From Bacteroidia bacterium (lineage in GTDB: Bacteria > Bacteroidota > Bacteroidia > Flavobacteriales > Flavobacteriaceae): 64,000 nucleotides of DNA. Each line of letters begins with the position of its first letter. The stretch's first letter is position 1. Of the stretch, positions 54,038 to 62,593 are shown piece after piece. Location of the stretch: NCBI GenBank assembly GCA_030430535.1, contig JAUIKY010000008.1, positions 34,563 to 98,562 of the forward strand, read 5' to 3'. The notes under the pieces are model-generated. The model saw nothing but the letters and a program-made list of their open reading frames with translations. It had not been told where the DNA came from and did not search any database. The translations under genes were made by a program, and so were the position numbers.

Positions 54038-55110
54038 CTAAAGATACTGAAATCGAGTTTTAGTGAAAATACGTTGGAATATAAAGCCACACTCTGGTCG
54101 CCAATATCGGTAAAAGCATAATCGATTTGAATGCCATTGTATTTAAAGCCTAAGCCGAAACTGGGTTGAAAGCTCAATTGTTCCGAATTGTCAAATTGTC
54201 GTTCATTTTGAAAGTTGCCCATGCCGGCACGGAGATATACCATATCGATATACCCAAATTCAAAGCCTAAAGCAGGGTTAATACTGGCTACGGAAGTTGA
54301 TATGATATCGTTGTTTTCCTCAAAACGAACATTTAAATTTACTGAAGTGAGTAAAGTATAATCATAGTTAAAGTCCACTAATTTTGAAATACCAATTTGT
54401 AGCTTCGGGATGGTAATTTCGGTCGTTTCTGGCAATTCTTGGTTTTGGCCTTCCACAGCATCCCTAATGGTTTCAAATTCTTCCTCATCAATGGCCCAAG
54501 CATTGAACGTGGTGGTGATGTCTCGTGCCATAACACCAAACTTCCAATTGTTGTTTGTTTCAAATTGAATACCGGCATCGAGCCCAAAACCCCAAGAGGA
54601 GGCAAAATCTCCAATAATGCGCCGAATGACTTTTGCATTCACACCATAATTTAATCCTTGAACGGGCAATGAACGCGCATACGAAAAGGTTAAACCATAA
54701 TCGGCAGTTGAAAATAGACTGATTCGGTCGTAATTAATATTGCCCTGCTCGTCAATAAGTTGGGTGGTATTCAAAATGTCATCAACAGCAAAGCGAATCA
54801 ACGAAATACCAACGGCACTTTGTTGGTCCAATGGCATAGCAAAAGCCGCATAGTCGTAATTGGCAATATTGGCAAAATAGCTGGAGTGCATTAAAGCCAG
54901 TTGGTTGTCTTCAAGTTTTAAAAGACCGGCCGGATTCCAATAGCCCGAATTAACGTCGGCCGTATGTGCAGTTACAGCACTGCTCATACCCAATGCGGCT
55001 GCATCAACTCCAATATTCATAAATTCATTGGAATATTTTCTGACCGTTTGGCTAAACAGGGAGGCGGACAATAAACAAAGTATTGTGGTTAAGAGTGGCT
55101 TCAATCCCAA
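54034..55110 (-). CDS. PorV/PorQ-like outer-membrane beta-barrel protein, TTG start
   Basis: This 358-residue protein has a signal peptide ending ASLFSQ and the conserved GVDAAALGMSSAVTAHTADV and SGYWNPAGLLKLEDNQLAL segments of the PorV/PorQ (UPF0164-like) barrel family. Some members are parts of the type IX secretion system. No ATG exists between the upstream stop codon (55117-55119) and the signal peptide. The start must therefore be TTG at 55110 (or the in-frame TTG at 55104). A true secretion role versus a general barrel cannot be decided. Confidence 0.82.
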   Translation of the reverse strand: MGLKPLLTTILCLLSASLFSQTVRKYSNEFMNIGVDAAALGMSSAVTAHTADVNSGYWNPAGLLKLEDNQLALMHSSYFANIANYDYAAFAMPLDQQSAVGISLIRFAVDDILNTTQLIDEQGNINYDRISLFSTADYGLTFSYARSLPVQGLNYGVNAKVIRRIIGDFASSWGFGLDAGIQFETNNNWKFGVMARDITTTFNAWAIDEEEFETIRDAVEGQNQELPETTEITIPKLQIGISKLVDFNYDYTLLTSVNLNVRFEENNDIISTSVASINPALGFEFGYIDMVYLRAGMGNFQNERQFDNSEQLSFQPSFGLGFKYNGIQIDYAFTDIGDQSVALYSNVFSLKLDFSIFR

Positions 55111-55138
55111 TTTTTTTTACAAATATGCACATAATTTA

Positions 55139-55146
55139 CAAACCTA
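55139..55146 (-). promoter_or_regulatory. Possible promoter of the PorV/PorQ-like gene
   Basis: The minus strand reads TAGGTTTG, matching TAnnTTTG, about 28 bases upstream of the TTG start. No convincing -33 element lies at the usual distance. It is in the divergent region shared with pssA. Confidence 0.38.
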
Positions 55147-55180
55147 TAAACTTCAATTTGCAATAGATATTGTTTATTAC

Positions 55181-55212
55181 TTGGTTTAGACGTAATTTGT
55201 TTGCTATTTTTA
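55181..55212 (+). promoter_or_regulatory. Possible promoter of pssA
   Basis: TTGG at 55181-55184 and TATTTTTA at 55205-55212, 20 bases apart, approximate the TTTG and TAnnTTTG boxes. The pair sits 18 bases before the ATG of pssA. Each box has one or two deviations. Confidence 0.35.
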
Positions 55213-55230
55213 CATATATAAATTGAACCT

Positions 55231-55992
55231 ATGAAGAAACAAATACCCAACGCCATAACTTTGTTGAATTTATTGTGTGGCTGTATTGCGGTTATTTTTG
55301 CGGTGAACGGAAATTTTGTAACAGCCGCTCTTTTCGTGTTTTTAGGCATATTTTTCGATTTTTTTGATGGTTTAGCAGCACGAAAATTAAACGTGCAAAG
55401 TGAATTGGGCTTGCAATTGGATTCTTTAGCCGATGTGGTGACGAGTGGCGTGGTGCCGGGAGTGGTGATGTATAAATTACTGGAGCTAACTACTGGAATT
55501 TATGATTTTTCAACATCAACAACAGGCTGGAATACTGAAATTGTTTGGAATGGTTTGAAGCATTCAGTTTTACCATTAATAGGTTTTGCCATCACTTTAG
55601 CATCCGCATACCGTCTAGCAAAATTTAATATAGACGACGAGCAGCAAAGCTATTTTAAAGGGTTGCCAACACCGGCCAATGCCTTATTTATTGTATCCTT
55701 ACCCTTAATTATCGAATTTCAAAATAGCGATGCTATTAATGCCATCATTCTCAATAAATGGTTTTTAATTGTGGTAACTGTATTGAGCTGTTATATGCTC
55801 AACTCCAACATAAAACTGTTTGCCTTAAAATTCAAGGATTTCAGTTTTAAGAACAATGCTACACGATACATTTTTATAATTTTATGTTTGGTATTGCTTA
55901 TCGTTTTGCAATTTGCATCCATCCCCGTAATCATTTTACTTTACATATCCATGTCGGTTATCGACAATTTAACCTTAAATAAAACGCTTTAA
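55231..55992 (+). CDS. pssA: CDP-diacylglycerol-serine O-phosphatidyltransferase
   Basis: PssA makes phosphatidylserine from CDP-diacylglycerol and serine, the precursor of phosphatidylethanolamine. The 253-residue membrane protein carries the CDP-alcohol phosphatidyltransferase motif, DFFDGLAARKLNVQSELG followed by QLDSLADVV, with the conserved DGxxAR...G...D...D pattern. Several hydrophobic helices follow. Its TAA stop shares a base with the ATG of the DUF808 gene (TAATG), so the two are probably translated together. Confidence 0.93.
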   Translation: MKKQIPNAITLLNLLCGCIAVIFAVNGNFVTAALFVFLGIFFDFFDGLAARKLNVQSELGLQLDSLADVVTSGVVPGVVMYKLLELTTGIYDFSTSTTGWNTEIVWNGLKHSVLPLIGFAITLASAYRLAKFNIDDEQQSYFKGLPTPANALFIVSLPLIIEFQNSDAINAIILNKWFLIVVTVLSCYMLNSNIKLFALKFKDFSFKNNATRYIFIILCLVLLIVLQFASIPVIILLYISMSVIDNLTLNKTL

Positions 55993-56864
55993 TGGCCTCT
56001 GGAATTTTTGCCCTATTAGATGATATTGCAGCATTAATGGACGATGTTGTGGTAATGACCAAAGTTTCAACCAAAAAAACGGCTGGCATTTTGGGCGACG
56101 ATTTGGCGGTTAATGCCGAAAAGGCCACGGGCTTTGTGTCTTCAAGAGAAATACCTGTTTTATGGGCGATTACCAAAGGTTCATTTTTAAATAAGCTTAT
56201 TATACTTCCCGTAGCATTTTTGCTCAGTTCGTTTTTGCCATGGGCTATAACCTACATTTTAATTTTAGGGGGTATTTATTTAGCTTTTGAAGGCGTTGAA
56301 AAAATTGTAGAATACTTAGTGCCGCACGGGCATGATGATGACCACAAAAAAATAAAAAACAAAGAAGCGGGAGAAATTCTGGATGTTGAAAAAGCTAAAA
56401 TAAAGTCGGCTATATTTACTGATTTTATACTATCTGTCGAAATCGTGATTATCGCTTTGGGGACGGTTCTAGATAAACCTATTTTATTTCAAGTACTTGT
56501 GGTTTCTATTGTGGCCATCATAGCTACCGTTGGCGTTTACGGCATTGTAGCGCTTATTGTTAGAATGGACGATTTAGGCTTGGCGCTCATCCAAAAAAGT
56601 GGCGAAAGAAAAGGTGTCCTCTTTGGATTGGGCAGTATGCTAGTAAAAGCACTACCTATTATCATTAAAAGTTTATCGGTTATTGGTACTATTGCCCTTA
56701 TTTTGGTTGCAGGCGGTATCTTTTCGCATAATATTGAATATTTCCATCACCTTATGGAAAATTGGCCTTCATTTGTAAAAGATTTTATATTAGGGCTAGC
56801 CGTTGGTTTTGTGGCGTTTTTGGTTATAACGGGATTCAAAAAGCTGTTTAAAAAGAAAAATTAA
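55992..56864 (+). CDS. DUF808 family membrane protein (YedI-like)
   Basis: This 290-residue protein matches the DUF808 family. The N-terminus ASGIFALLDDIAALMDDVVV and FEGVEKIVEYLVPHGHDDDH are family hallmarks. About six hydrophobic helices follow, and the His/Asp-rich loop between helices could bind metal. The function is not known. Overlap with pssA implies co-expression. Confidence 0.88.
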   Translation: MASGIFALLDDIAALMDDVVVMTKVSTKKTAGILGDDLAVNAEKATGFVSSREIPVLWAITKGSFLNKLIILPVAFLLSSFLPWAITYILILGGIYLAFEGVEKIVEYLVPHGHDDDHKKIKNKEAGEILDVEKAKIKSAIFTDFILSVEIVIIALGTVLDKPILFQVLVVSIVAIIATVGVYGIVALIVRMDDLGLALIQKSGERKGVLFGLGSMLVKALPIIIKSLSVIGTIALILVAGGIFSHNIEYFHHLMENWPSFVKDFILGLAVGFVAFLVITGFKKLFKKKN

Positions 56865-56891
56865 AAAAGCAGTAATTAATGGGGGCTTTAG

Positions 56892-57332
56892 TTAACAAGA
56901 GTTGTCTAATAAAGTAAATAAAACAGAAAGGCTTACCAATGGCACAATAAAAAGGATGAAAGTGAATATTTGATAATAAAAACTATTTGATAAATCACCT
57001 TTGTTTTTTACCCAAATTCCATCCGAAAGCTCGTTACGGTACATTTGGAAAGGTTCTTTGTTAAAGATTTTGCGGAAGACGATTATGATGCCTTTTGAAA
57101 GAATTAAAATAATAAATGGAATGGAAGCAATAAAAATACATTGAAAATCACACAAATAGTTCCATCCTAAAACTTCCATTAAAATTCCGATTAAACCAAA
57201 AGCAAGAGTAATTTTAAAATACCTTGAAAAATATTTTTTCTGTTTCAAATCCTCATTATTCGAAAGTATAGCAAATGATATTAATTGCATTAAAATCAAT
57301 ATCATGTAAAAGTAAACTTCTGGTAAAGTCAT
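56892..57332 (-). CDS. Hypothetical small membrane protein
   Basis: This 146-residue protein has four hydrophobic segments (near 4-24, 38-58, 65-90 and 122-142) and no recognised domain. A loop between the third and fourth holds NELSDGIWVKNKGDLSN. It is convergent with the DUF808 gene and separated from lptB by about 95 bases that include the lptB terminator candidate. It is supported by uninterrupted length and a membrane-protein pattern, but no homologue is recalled. Confidence 0.6.
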   Translation of the reverse strand: MTLPEVYFYMILILMQLISFAILSNNEDLKQKKYFSRYFKITLAFGLIGILMEVLGWNYLCDFQCIFIASIPFIILILSKGIIIVFRKIFNKEPFQMYRNELSDGIWVKNKGDLSNSFYYQIFTFILFIVPLVSLSVLFTLLDNSC

Positions 57333-57410
57333 TGGAATTGAAGCTTTCGTTTTACGAGATAGACTGTAGAATATTAAAAAGTGAAAAATTTACAGGAATA
57401 ATTGAATAAA

Positions 57411-57430
57411 TTAAAAACGCTTAGCGTTTA
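57411..57430 (-). terminator. Candidate terminator overlapping the lptB stop codon
   Basis: On the minus strand AAACGC, loop TAA, then GCGTTT is followed by TTAATTTA. The first arm begins within the lptB TAA stop codon. The stem is short (six pairs with a three-base loop), but the position right at the gene end supports a terminator. Confidence 0.5.
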
Positions 57431-58168
57431 TTCCCGAATCTTCTTCTTCCGAAGTTCAAAATTTTGACCTAAATACACTTTTCGTACCATTTCGTCGTTG
57501 GCCAATTCTTCGGGTTCTCCGGCTTTTAAAATACTACCTTCAAACATTAAATAGGTACGGTCTGTAATGGCCAAGGTTTCCTGTACGTTATGGTCTGTAA
57601 TTAAAATGCCGATATTCTTTTTGGTAAGCTGCGCCACAATACGCTGGATGTCTTCAACGGCCACGGGGTCAACGCCAGCAAACGGTTCGTCCAGAAGGAT
57701 AAAACTCGGGTCGGTCGCCAAAGCACGTGCAATTTCGGTACGTCGGCGCTCGCCACCAGACAATAAATCGCCTCGGTTTTTTCGAATGTGGCCTAAACCA
57801 AATTCTTCAATCAACGATTCCATTTTATGAAGTTGCTCTTTTTTACTCAATTTGGTGAGTTGCAGTACACTTAAAATATTATCCTCAATGCTCAATTTTC
57901 TGAACACCGAAGCTTCTTGGGCCAAATAACCAATACCGTTTTGGGCACGTTTGTACATGGGGTATTTGGTAATTTCGGTATTATCTAAAAAAATGTGGCC
58001 GCCGTTCGGTTTTATCAAGCCCACAATCATGTAAAACGACGTGGTTTTTCCGGCACCGTTGGGACCTAAAAGTCCAACAATTTCACCCTGTTCCACTTTA
58101 AGGGAAACATCCTTTACCACTTTACGTCCGCTGTAGGACTTCATTAAGTTTTCGGCCTTTAAAATCAT
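57428..58168 (-). CDS. lptB: LPS export system ATPase LptB
   Basis: LptB powers extraction of lipopolysaccharide from the inner membrane with LptFG. The 246-residue ATPase has Walker [17 protein letters not shown] near 34-49, Q-loop [15 protein letters not shown], signature [16 protein letters not shown] and Walker [14 protein letters not shown], followed by the LptB-typical [13 protein letters not shown]. It is the third gene, after tatC and kdsD, in a minus-strand group. This order is common in Flavobacteriia. Confidence 0.95.
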   Translation of the reverse strand: MILKAENLMKSYSGRKVVKDVSLKVEQGEIVGLLGPNGAGKTTSFYMIVGLIKPNGGHIFLDNTEITKYPMYKRAQNGIGYLAQEASVFRKLSIEDNILSVLQLTKLSKKEQLHKMESLIEEFGLGHIRKNRGDLLSGGERRRTEIARALATDPSFILLDEPFAGVDPVAVEDIQRIVAQLTKKNIGILITDHNVQETLAITDRTYLMFEGSILKAGEPEELANDEMVRKVYLGQNFELRKKKIRE

Positions 58169-58322
58169 AATTTTATATACTCGATAATGGAGATTTAATT
58201 GCTTTTATGTTTACCTCTAAATCAATATTATTTTCAAATTATTGACTTATCGGCTTACTAAGAGGCGTTTTTAATAAACGCTAAAAATAGTAAAATCATA
58301 TTCAACTATTAAAGCATAAGTT

Positions 58323-59156
58323 TTATTTAACGGTTTGTTGTTGTTTTTCCTTTCTCAATTGGTTTCTCACCACAATTTTAGAAATATAGATACTCACTTG
58401 GTAAAGAATCAAAATCGGGATGGCCACAATAACTTGACTGGCAATATCGGGCGGTGTGATAACTGCTGAAAGAATCAGCACAATAACCAAGGCATATTTT
58501 CTGTATTTCTTTAATATTTGTGGCGTAACCAATCCTATTTTGGTTAAAAAATAAATGATGATGGGCAATTCGAAAATCAAACCCGATGCCAGTGCAGACG
58601 AGCGTACTAAGGCAATATACGAGCTGATATCAATTTGATTGTCCACCACATCAGAAATGCTATAGTTCGCTAAAAAGTTAAGGGATAACGGGGTAACAAT
58701 ATAGTACCCAAAAAGCACGCCCAAAAAGAACAAAAGTGACGAAATAATAATAAAGCCACGTGAATGTTTACGCTCACTATCGTGCAACCCCGGGCTGATA
58801 AATTTCCATAGTTGATAAATCACATACGGAAAAGAAATGATGAATCCGCCTAAAATGGCCGTCCAAATATCAGCTGAAAACTGCCCGGCCATGGTACGGT
58901 TCTGAATAATCATGGGCATTTTTTCAGCACAAAAAGTCGTGTCTACCCCAATAAAATTAGCTGCTTGGCATAAAAAATGATAGGTGGGAAAGCTCATTCG
59001 TAGAGGCGCAAAAATTATTTGGTCGAAAATAAATCGGCTAAAAATAAAAGCCAGCGTGGCAACTATGATAACTGCCAAACATATTCTAATTAAGTGCCAG
59101 CGTAAATCTTCAAGATGGTCTAAAAAAGACATCTCATTAACATCCTTTTTTGCCAT
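58323..59156 (-). CDS. tatC: Twin-arginine translocase subunit TatC
   Basis: TatC is the inner-membrane receptor for twin-arginine signal peptides. The 277-residue protein starts with the conserved MSFLDHLEDLRWHLIRI segment and contains about six helices. FIISFPYVIYQLWKFISPGL and the late SAVITPPDIASQVIVAIPI are typical family motifs. The start is coupled to kdsD by a TAATG junction. Confidence 0.95.
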   Translation of the reverse strand: MAKKDVNEMSFLDHLEDLRWHLIRICLAVIIVATLAFIFSRFIFDQIIFAPLRMSFPTYHFLCQAANFIGVDTTFCAEKMPMIIQNRTMAGQFSADIWTAILGGFIISFPYVIYQLWKFISPGLHDSERKHSRGFIIISSLLFFLGVLFGYYIVTPLSLNFLANYSISDVVDNQIDISSYIALVRSSALASGLIFELPIIIYFLTKIGLVTPQILKKYRKYALVIVLILSAVITPPDIASQVIVAIPILILYQVSIYISKIVVRNQLRKEKQQQTVK

Positions 59157-60121
59157 TATATAATCCCTTCTTTAATTAAATCATGCAAATGCACCACACC
59201 AGCATATTTACCATCTTCCTCAACCAATAATTGTGAAATTTCGTGGGCTTCCATAAGTTCAATAGCGTCAATCGCCATCGATTTTGCTGTGATGCGTTTT
59301 GGATTATAGCTCATAATATCCTTTGCGGTTAACTTTGAAAAATCGTCGGCCTTGGTGAGCATGCGTCGCAAATCGCCATCGGTAATAATGCCTATTATTT
59401 TATCGTCTTCAACAACAGCCGTAACCCCCAACATTTTTTCGGTAATTTCAACAATAACGTCTTTTATGCTGGTGCCCACTTCAACTTTTGGCTTTTGGTT
59501 CACTGAAGAAATATCTTCAACCCTTAAATATAATTTTTTGCCCAAAGCGCCGCCTGGGTGATACTTGGCAAAATCGTTACTTGAAAATCCGCGTAAATCC
59601 AAGAGGCACATGGCCAGAGCATCCCCAATTACCAGTTGTGCGGTGGTACTGGTGGTAGGAGCCAAATTGTTGGGGCAGGCCTCCTTTTCAACATAAGCAT
59701 TCAAAATATAATCGGCGTGCTGCCCCAAAAACGAATTTTTATTACCCGTAATGGCAATCAGTTTGTTGTGAACCCGTTTTATAAGCGGTACCACCACTTT
59801 AATTTCGGGCGTATTGCCACTTTTTGAAAGGCAAATCACTACATCGTCATTTTGGATGAGTCCCAAGTCGCCATGAATAGCGTCGGCGGCATGCATAAAA
59901 ATGGCGGGAGTACCGGTAGAATTTAAGGTGGCCACAATCTTGTTGCCAATTATGGCGCTTTTTCCTATTCCAGTAATAATTACGCGGCCTTTAGCGTTGT
60001 AAATAAGTTTTACGGCTTCGGCAAAATCGTCTGTTATTAAGTTGGATAGGTTTAAAATGGCCTGGCCTTCCATTTCAATAGTTTGTTTGGCTAAGCCCAG
60101 AATAGCATTTTTGTCTTTCAA
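59156..60121 (-). CDS. kdsD: Arabinose-5-phosphate isomerase (KdsD/KpsF)
   Basis: This enzyme interconverts ribulose 5-phosphate and arabinose 5-phosphate, the entry to Kdo for lipopolysaccharide. The 321-residue protein has a SIS domain with VIITGIGKSAIIGNKIVATL, FMHAADAIHGDLG, VVICLSKSGNTPEI and PTTSTTAQLVIGDALAMCLL. Two CBS domains fill residues about 205-321 (GIITDGDLRRML and AGVVHLHDLIKEGI). Kdo supply and LptB suggest an outer-membrane lipopolysaccharide group. Confidence 0.95.
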   Translation of the reverse strand: MKDKNAILGLAKQTIEMEGQAILNLSNLITDDFAEAVKLIYNAKGRVIITGIGKSAIIGNKIVATLNSTGTPAIFMHAADAIHGDLGLIQNDDVVICLSKSGNTPEIKVVVPLIKRVHNKLIAITGNKNSFLGQHADYILNAYVEKEACPNNLAPTTSTTAQLVIGDALAMCLLDLRGFSSNDFAKYHPGGALGKKLYLRVEDISSVNQKPKVEVGTSIKDVIVEITEKMLGVTAVVEDDKIIGIITDGDLRRMLTKADDFSKLTAKDIMSYNPKRITAKSMAIDAIELMEAHEISQLLVEEDGKYAGVVHLHDLIKEGII

Positions 60122-60211
60122 ATTTTGTTATTTTTAAGTTGATGTTTAAAGAATTTATTATCTTTAAATGATAATCAAAATTGAAAATTGTTGTAATTTG
60201 GATTTTCGTTA

Positions 60212-60219
60212 CAAAACTA
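60212..60219 (-). promoter_or_regulatory. Candidate promoter of the kdsD-tatC-lptB group
   Basis: The minus strand reads TAGTTTTG, matching TAnnTTTG. A CAAA at 60243-60246 (TTTG on the minus strand) lies 23 bases upstream, slightly farther than usual. The predicted leader would be about 85 bases. Confidence 0.42.
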
Positions 60220-60321
60220 ACGAAAAAAATATGAGGGTTCTTCAAATGCTATATTAAATTCAATGATTCGGATTTAATGATTTATAGTTATTTTTAATTT
60301 AGTTAAATTTTAATTCAGTTC

Positions 60322-62526
60322 ATGTCAATAACAAAAACCGACTTGCAGGACGCCCTGAAAAAATATTTTGGGTTTGGCAAGTTTAAAGGACTTCAAGAAG
60401 ATGTTATAGATAGTCTCTTATCAGGAAACCATACGTTTGTAATTATGCCCACTGGCGGCGGTAAATCGCTATGTTATCAGTTGCCCGCTTTGATGAGTGA
60501 AGGCACGGCCATTGTGGTCTCTCCCTTAATTGCTTTGATGAAAAATCAAGTGGATGCCATTAGAGGTGTTTCAAAAGAAGATGGCGTGGCCCACGTATTA
60601 AATTCGTCTTTGAATAAAACGGAAGTAAAAAGAGTAAAGCAGGATATTGTAGACGGAACAACCAAGTTACTGTATGTAGCGCCAGAATCTTTGACCAAGG
60701 AAGAAAACGTTGAATTCTTAAAAACGGTGAAAATATCGTTTTTGGCCATTGACGAAGCGCACTGTATAAGTGAATGGGGACACGATTTTAGACCAGAGTA
60801 TCGTAACCTTAGAAACATCATTGGCCGTATTGGGGAAAATATTCCGATTATTGGTTTAACCGCTACGGCAACGCCAAAGGTGCAGGAAGATATTATTAAA
60901 AACTTGGGAATTACGGGAGCAAAAACGTTTAAAGCTTCCTTTAACCGCCCTAATTTATATTACGAAGTACGCCCCAAAACCAAAAATGTAGATGTAGATA
61001 TCATTCGTTTCATAAAACAAAACGAAGGAAAATCGGGCATTGTTTACTGTTTAAGCAGAAAACGTGTTGAAGAGTTGGCCCAAGTACTTCAAGTGAATGG
61101 TATCAAAGCGGTGCCTTACCACGCGGGTTTGGATGCCAAATCGCGTTCGCTTTACCAAGATCAGTTTTTGATGGAAGATGTCGATGTGGTAGTGGCAACA
61201 ATAGCCTTTGGAATGGGTATTGATAAGCCCGATGTGCGTTTTGTAATCCATCACGATATTCCAAAAAGTATTGAAAGTTATTATCAGGAAACCGGGCGTG
61301 CGGGCCGCGATGGAGGCGAAGGACACTGTTTGGCATTCTATTCCTATAAAGATATTGAAAAGCTCGAAAAATTCATGTCGGGCAAACCAGTAGCCGAACA
61401 GGAAATTGGCCATGCGCTGTTGCAAGAGGTGGTGGCTTTTGCTGAAACCTCTATTTCACGAAGGAAATTCATCCTGCATTATTTTGGGGAAGAATTTGAC
61501 AACGAAACGGGAGAAGGGGGCGATATGGACGATAACGTGCGTTACCCTAAAAATAAAACCGAAGCTAAGAACGATGTGAAATTGCTTTTGGAGGTTATTG
61601 AAAAAACCAACCAAAAATACAAGTCCAAAGATTTGGTGAACGTTTTGGTGGGCAAGGAGAATGCGCTTATTAATTCACATAAAACCAATGAGCAGCCATT
61701 TTTCGGACAAGGAAAGACCAAGGATAAAAAATACTGGATGGCTTTGTTAAGACAGGTTTTGGTGGCCGGATACCTTAAAAAAGATATTGAAACCTATGGG
61801 GTAATCAAGCTTTCAAATGAAGGTAAGGATTTTATAAAAAAACCGCAGTCGTTTATGATGACTGAAGACCACGTTTTTGATAACGCTCAAGACGATGGCA
61901 ATATTATAACCGCTGCCAAAGGTGGTGGTGCGGTGGCCGACGAAGCTTTAATGGGGATGCTTAAAGATCTCCGTAAAAAGAATGCTAAAAAATTAGGTGT
62001 GCCGCCATTTGTTATTTTTCAAGATCCGTCGCTGGAAGATATGGCACTTAAATACCCGACTACAATAGCTGAATTGAGCAATGTACATGGCGTGGGCGAT
62101 GGAAAGGCCAAAAAATACGGTAAAGATTTTGTGGCACTAATAGCCAAATACGTTGAGGAAAATGATATTGTTAGGCCAGACGATTTAGTGGTGAAATCCA
62201 CAGGCGTTAATTCTTCAAATAAACTATACATTATTCAAAATGTAGATCGCAAATTGCCGTTGGATGATATTGCCGCTTCCAAAGGCATGAGTATGGAAGA
62301 ATTCATTAAAGAAATGGAAGCCATTGTTTATTCTGGAACAAAACTGAACATTGATTATTGGATTGATGAAGTTTTGGATGAAGACCAGCAAGAGGAGATC
62401 CATGAGTATTTTATGGAATCGGAATCTGATGACATTAAATCTGCCATTGAAGAGTTTGATGGTGATTACGATGACGAGGAACTGCGTTTGTACCGAATTA
62501 AGTTTATAAGCGAAGTGGCCAATTAA
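60322..62526 (+). CDS. recQ: RecQ family ATP-dependent DNA helicase
   Basis: RecQ unwinds DNA 3' to 5' in recombination and repair. The 734-residue protein has motif I MPTGGGKSLCYQLPAL near 42-57, DEAH at 144-147 followed by CISEWGHDFRPEYR, VVATIAFGMGIDKPDVRFV and motif VI QETGRAGRDGGEG. In the zinc-binding region (about 375-405), where most RecQ proteins have four cysteines, this one reads SRRKFILHYFGEEF then GEGGDMDDN, with no cysteine. A winged-helix region and an HRDC-like domain (near 565-620) follow, plus an acidic C-terminal extension. It is divergent from kdsD. Confidence 0.95.
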   Translation: MSITKTDLQDALKKYFGFGKFKGLQEDVIDSLLSGNHTFVIMPTGGGKSLCYQLPALMSEGTAIVVSPLIALMKNQVDAIRGVSKEDGVAHVLNSSLNKTEVKRVKQDIVDGTTKLLYVAPESLTKEENVEFLKTVKISFLAIDEAHCISEWGHDFRPEYRNLRNIIGRIGENIPIIGLTATATPKVQEDIIKNLGITGAKTFKASFNRPNLYYEVRPKTKNVDVDIIRFIKQNEGKSGIVYCLSRKRVEELAQVLQVNGIKAVPYHAGLDAKSRSLYQDQFLMEDVDVVVATIAFGMGIDKPDVRFVIHHDIPKSIESYYQETGRAGRDGGEGHCLAFYSYKDIEKLEKFMSGKPVAEQEIGHALLQEVVAFAETSISRRKFILHYFGEEFDNETGEGGDMDDNVRYPKNKTEAKNDVKLLLEVIEKTNQKYKSKDLVNVLVGKENALINSHKTNEQPFFGQGKTKDKKYWMALLRQVLVAGYLKKDIETYGVIKLSNEGKDFIKKPQSFMMTEDHVFDNAQDDGNIITAAKGGGAVADEALMGMLKDLRKKNAKKLGVPPFVIFQDPSLEDMALKYPTTIAELSNVHGVGDGKAKKYGKDFVALIAKYVEENDIVRPDDLVVKSTGVNSSNKLYIIQNVDRKLPLDDIAASKGMSMEEFIKEMEAIVYSGTKLNIDYWIDEVLDEDQQEEIHEYFMESESDDIKSAIEEFDGDYDDEELRLYRIKFISEVAN

Positions 62527-62540
62527 ACTTTGTGTCTAAC

Positions 62541-62571
62541 TTCGTACTTCTCACTTTGTTTTCTATCTTTG
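62541..62571 (+). promoter_or_regulatory. Candidate promoter of the cyclophilin-FKBP gene
   Basis: TATCTTTG at 62564-62571 matches TAnnTTTG exactly, with TTCG at 62541-62544 exactly 19 bases upstream as a near-TTTG box. It sits 22 bases before the ATG at 62594. Confidence 0.55.
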
Positions 62572-62593
62572 CACTTTCTTAAAAATTAGAACA

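Noticed and set aside
58264..58282. Hairpin GCGTTT/AAACGC after tatC as a terminator
   Set aside because: No T run follows on the minus strand, and the stem is about 40 bases beyond the gene. lptB beyond it is probably co-expressed.
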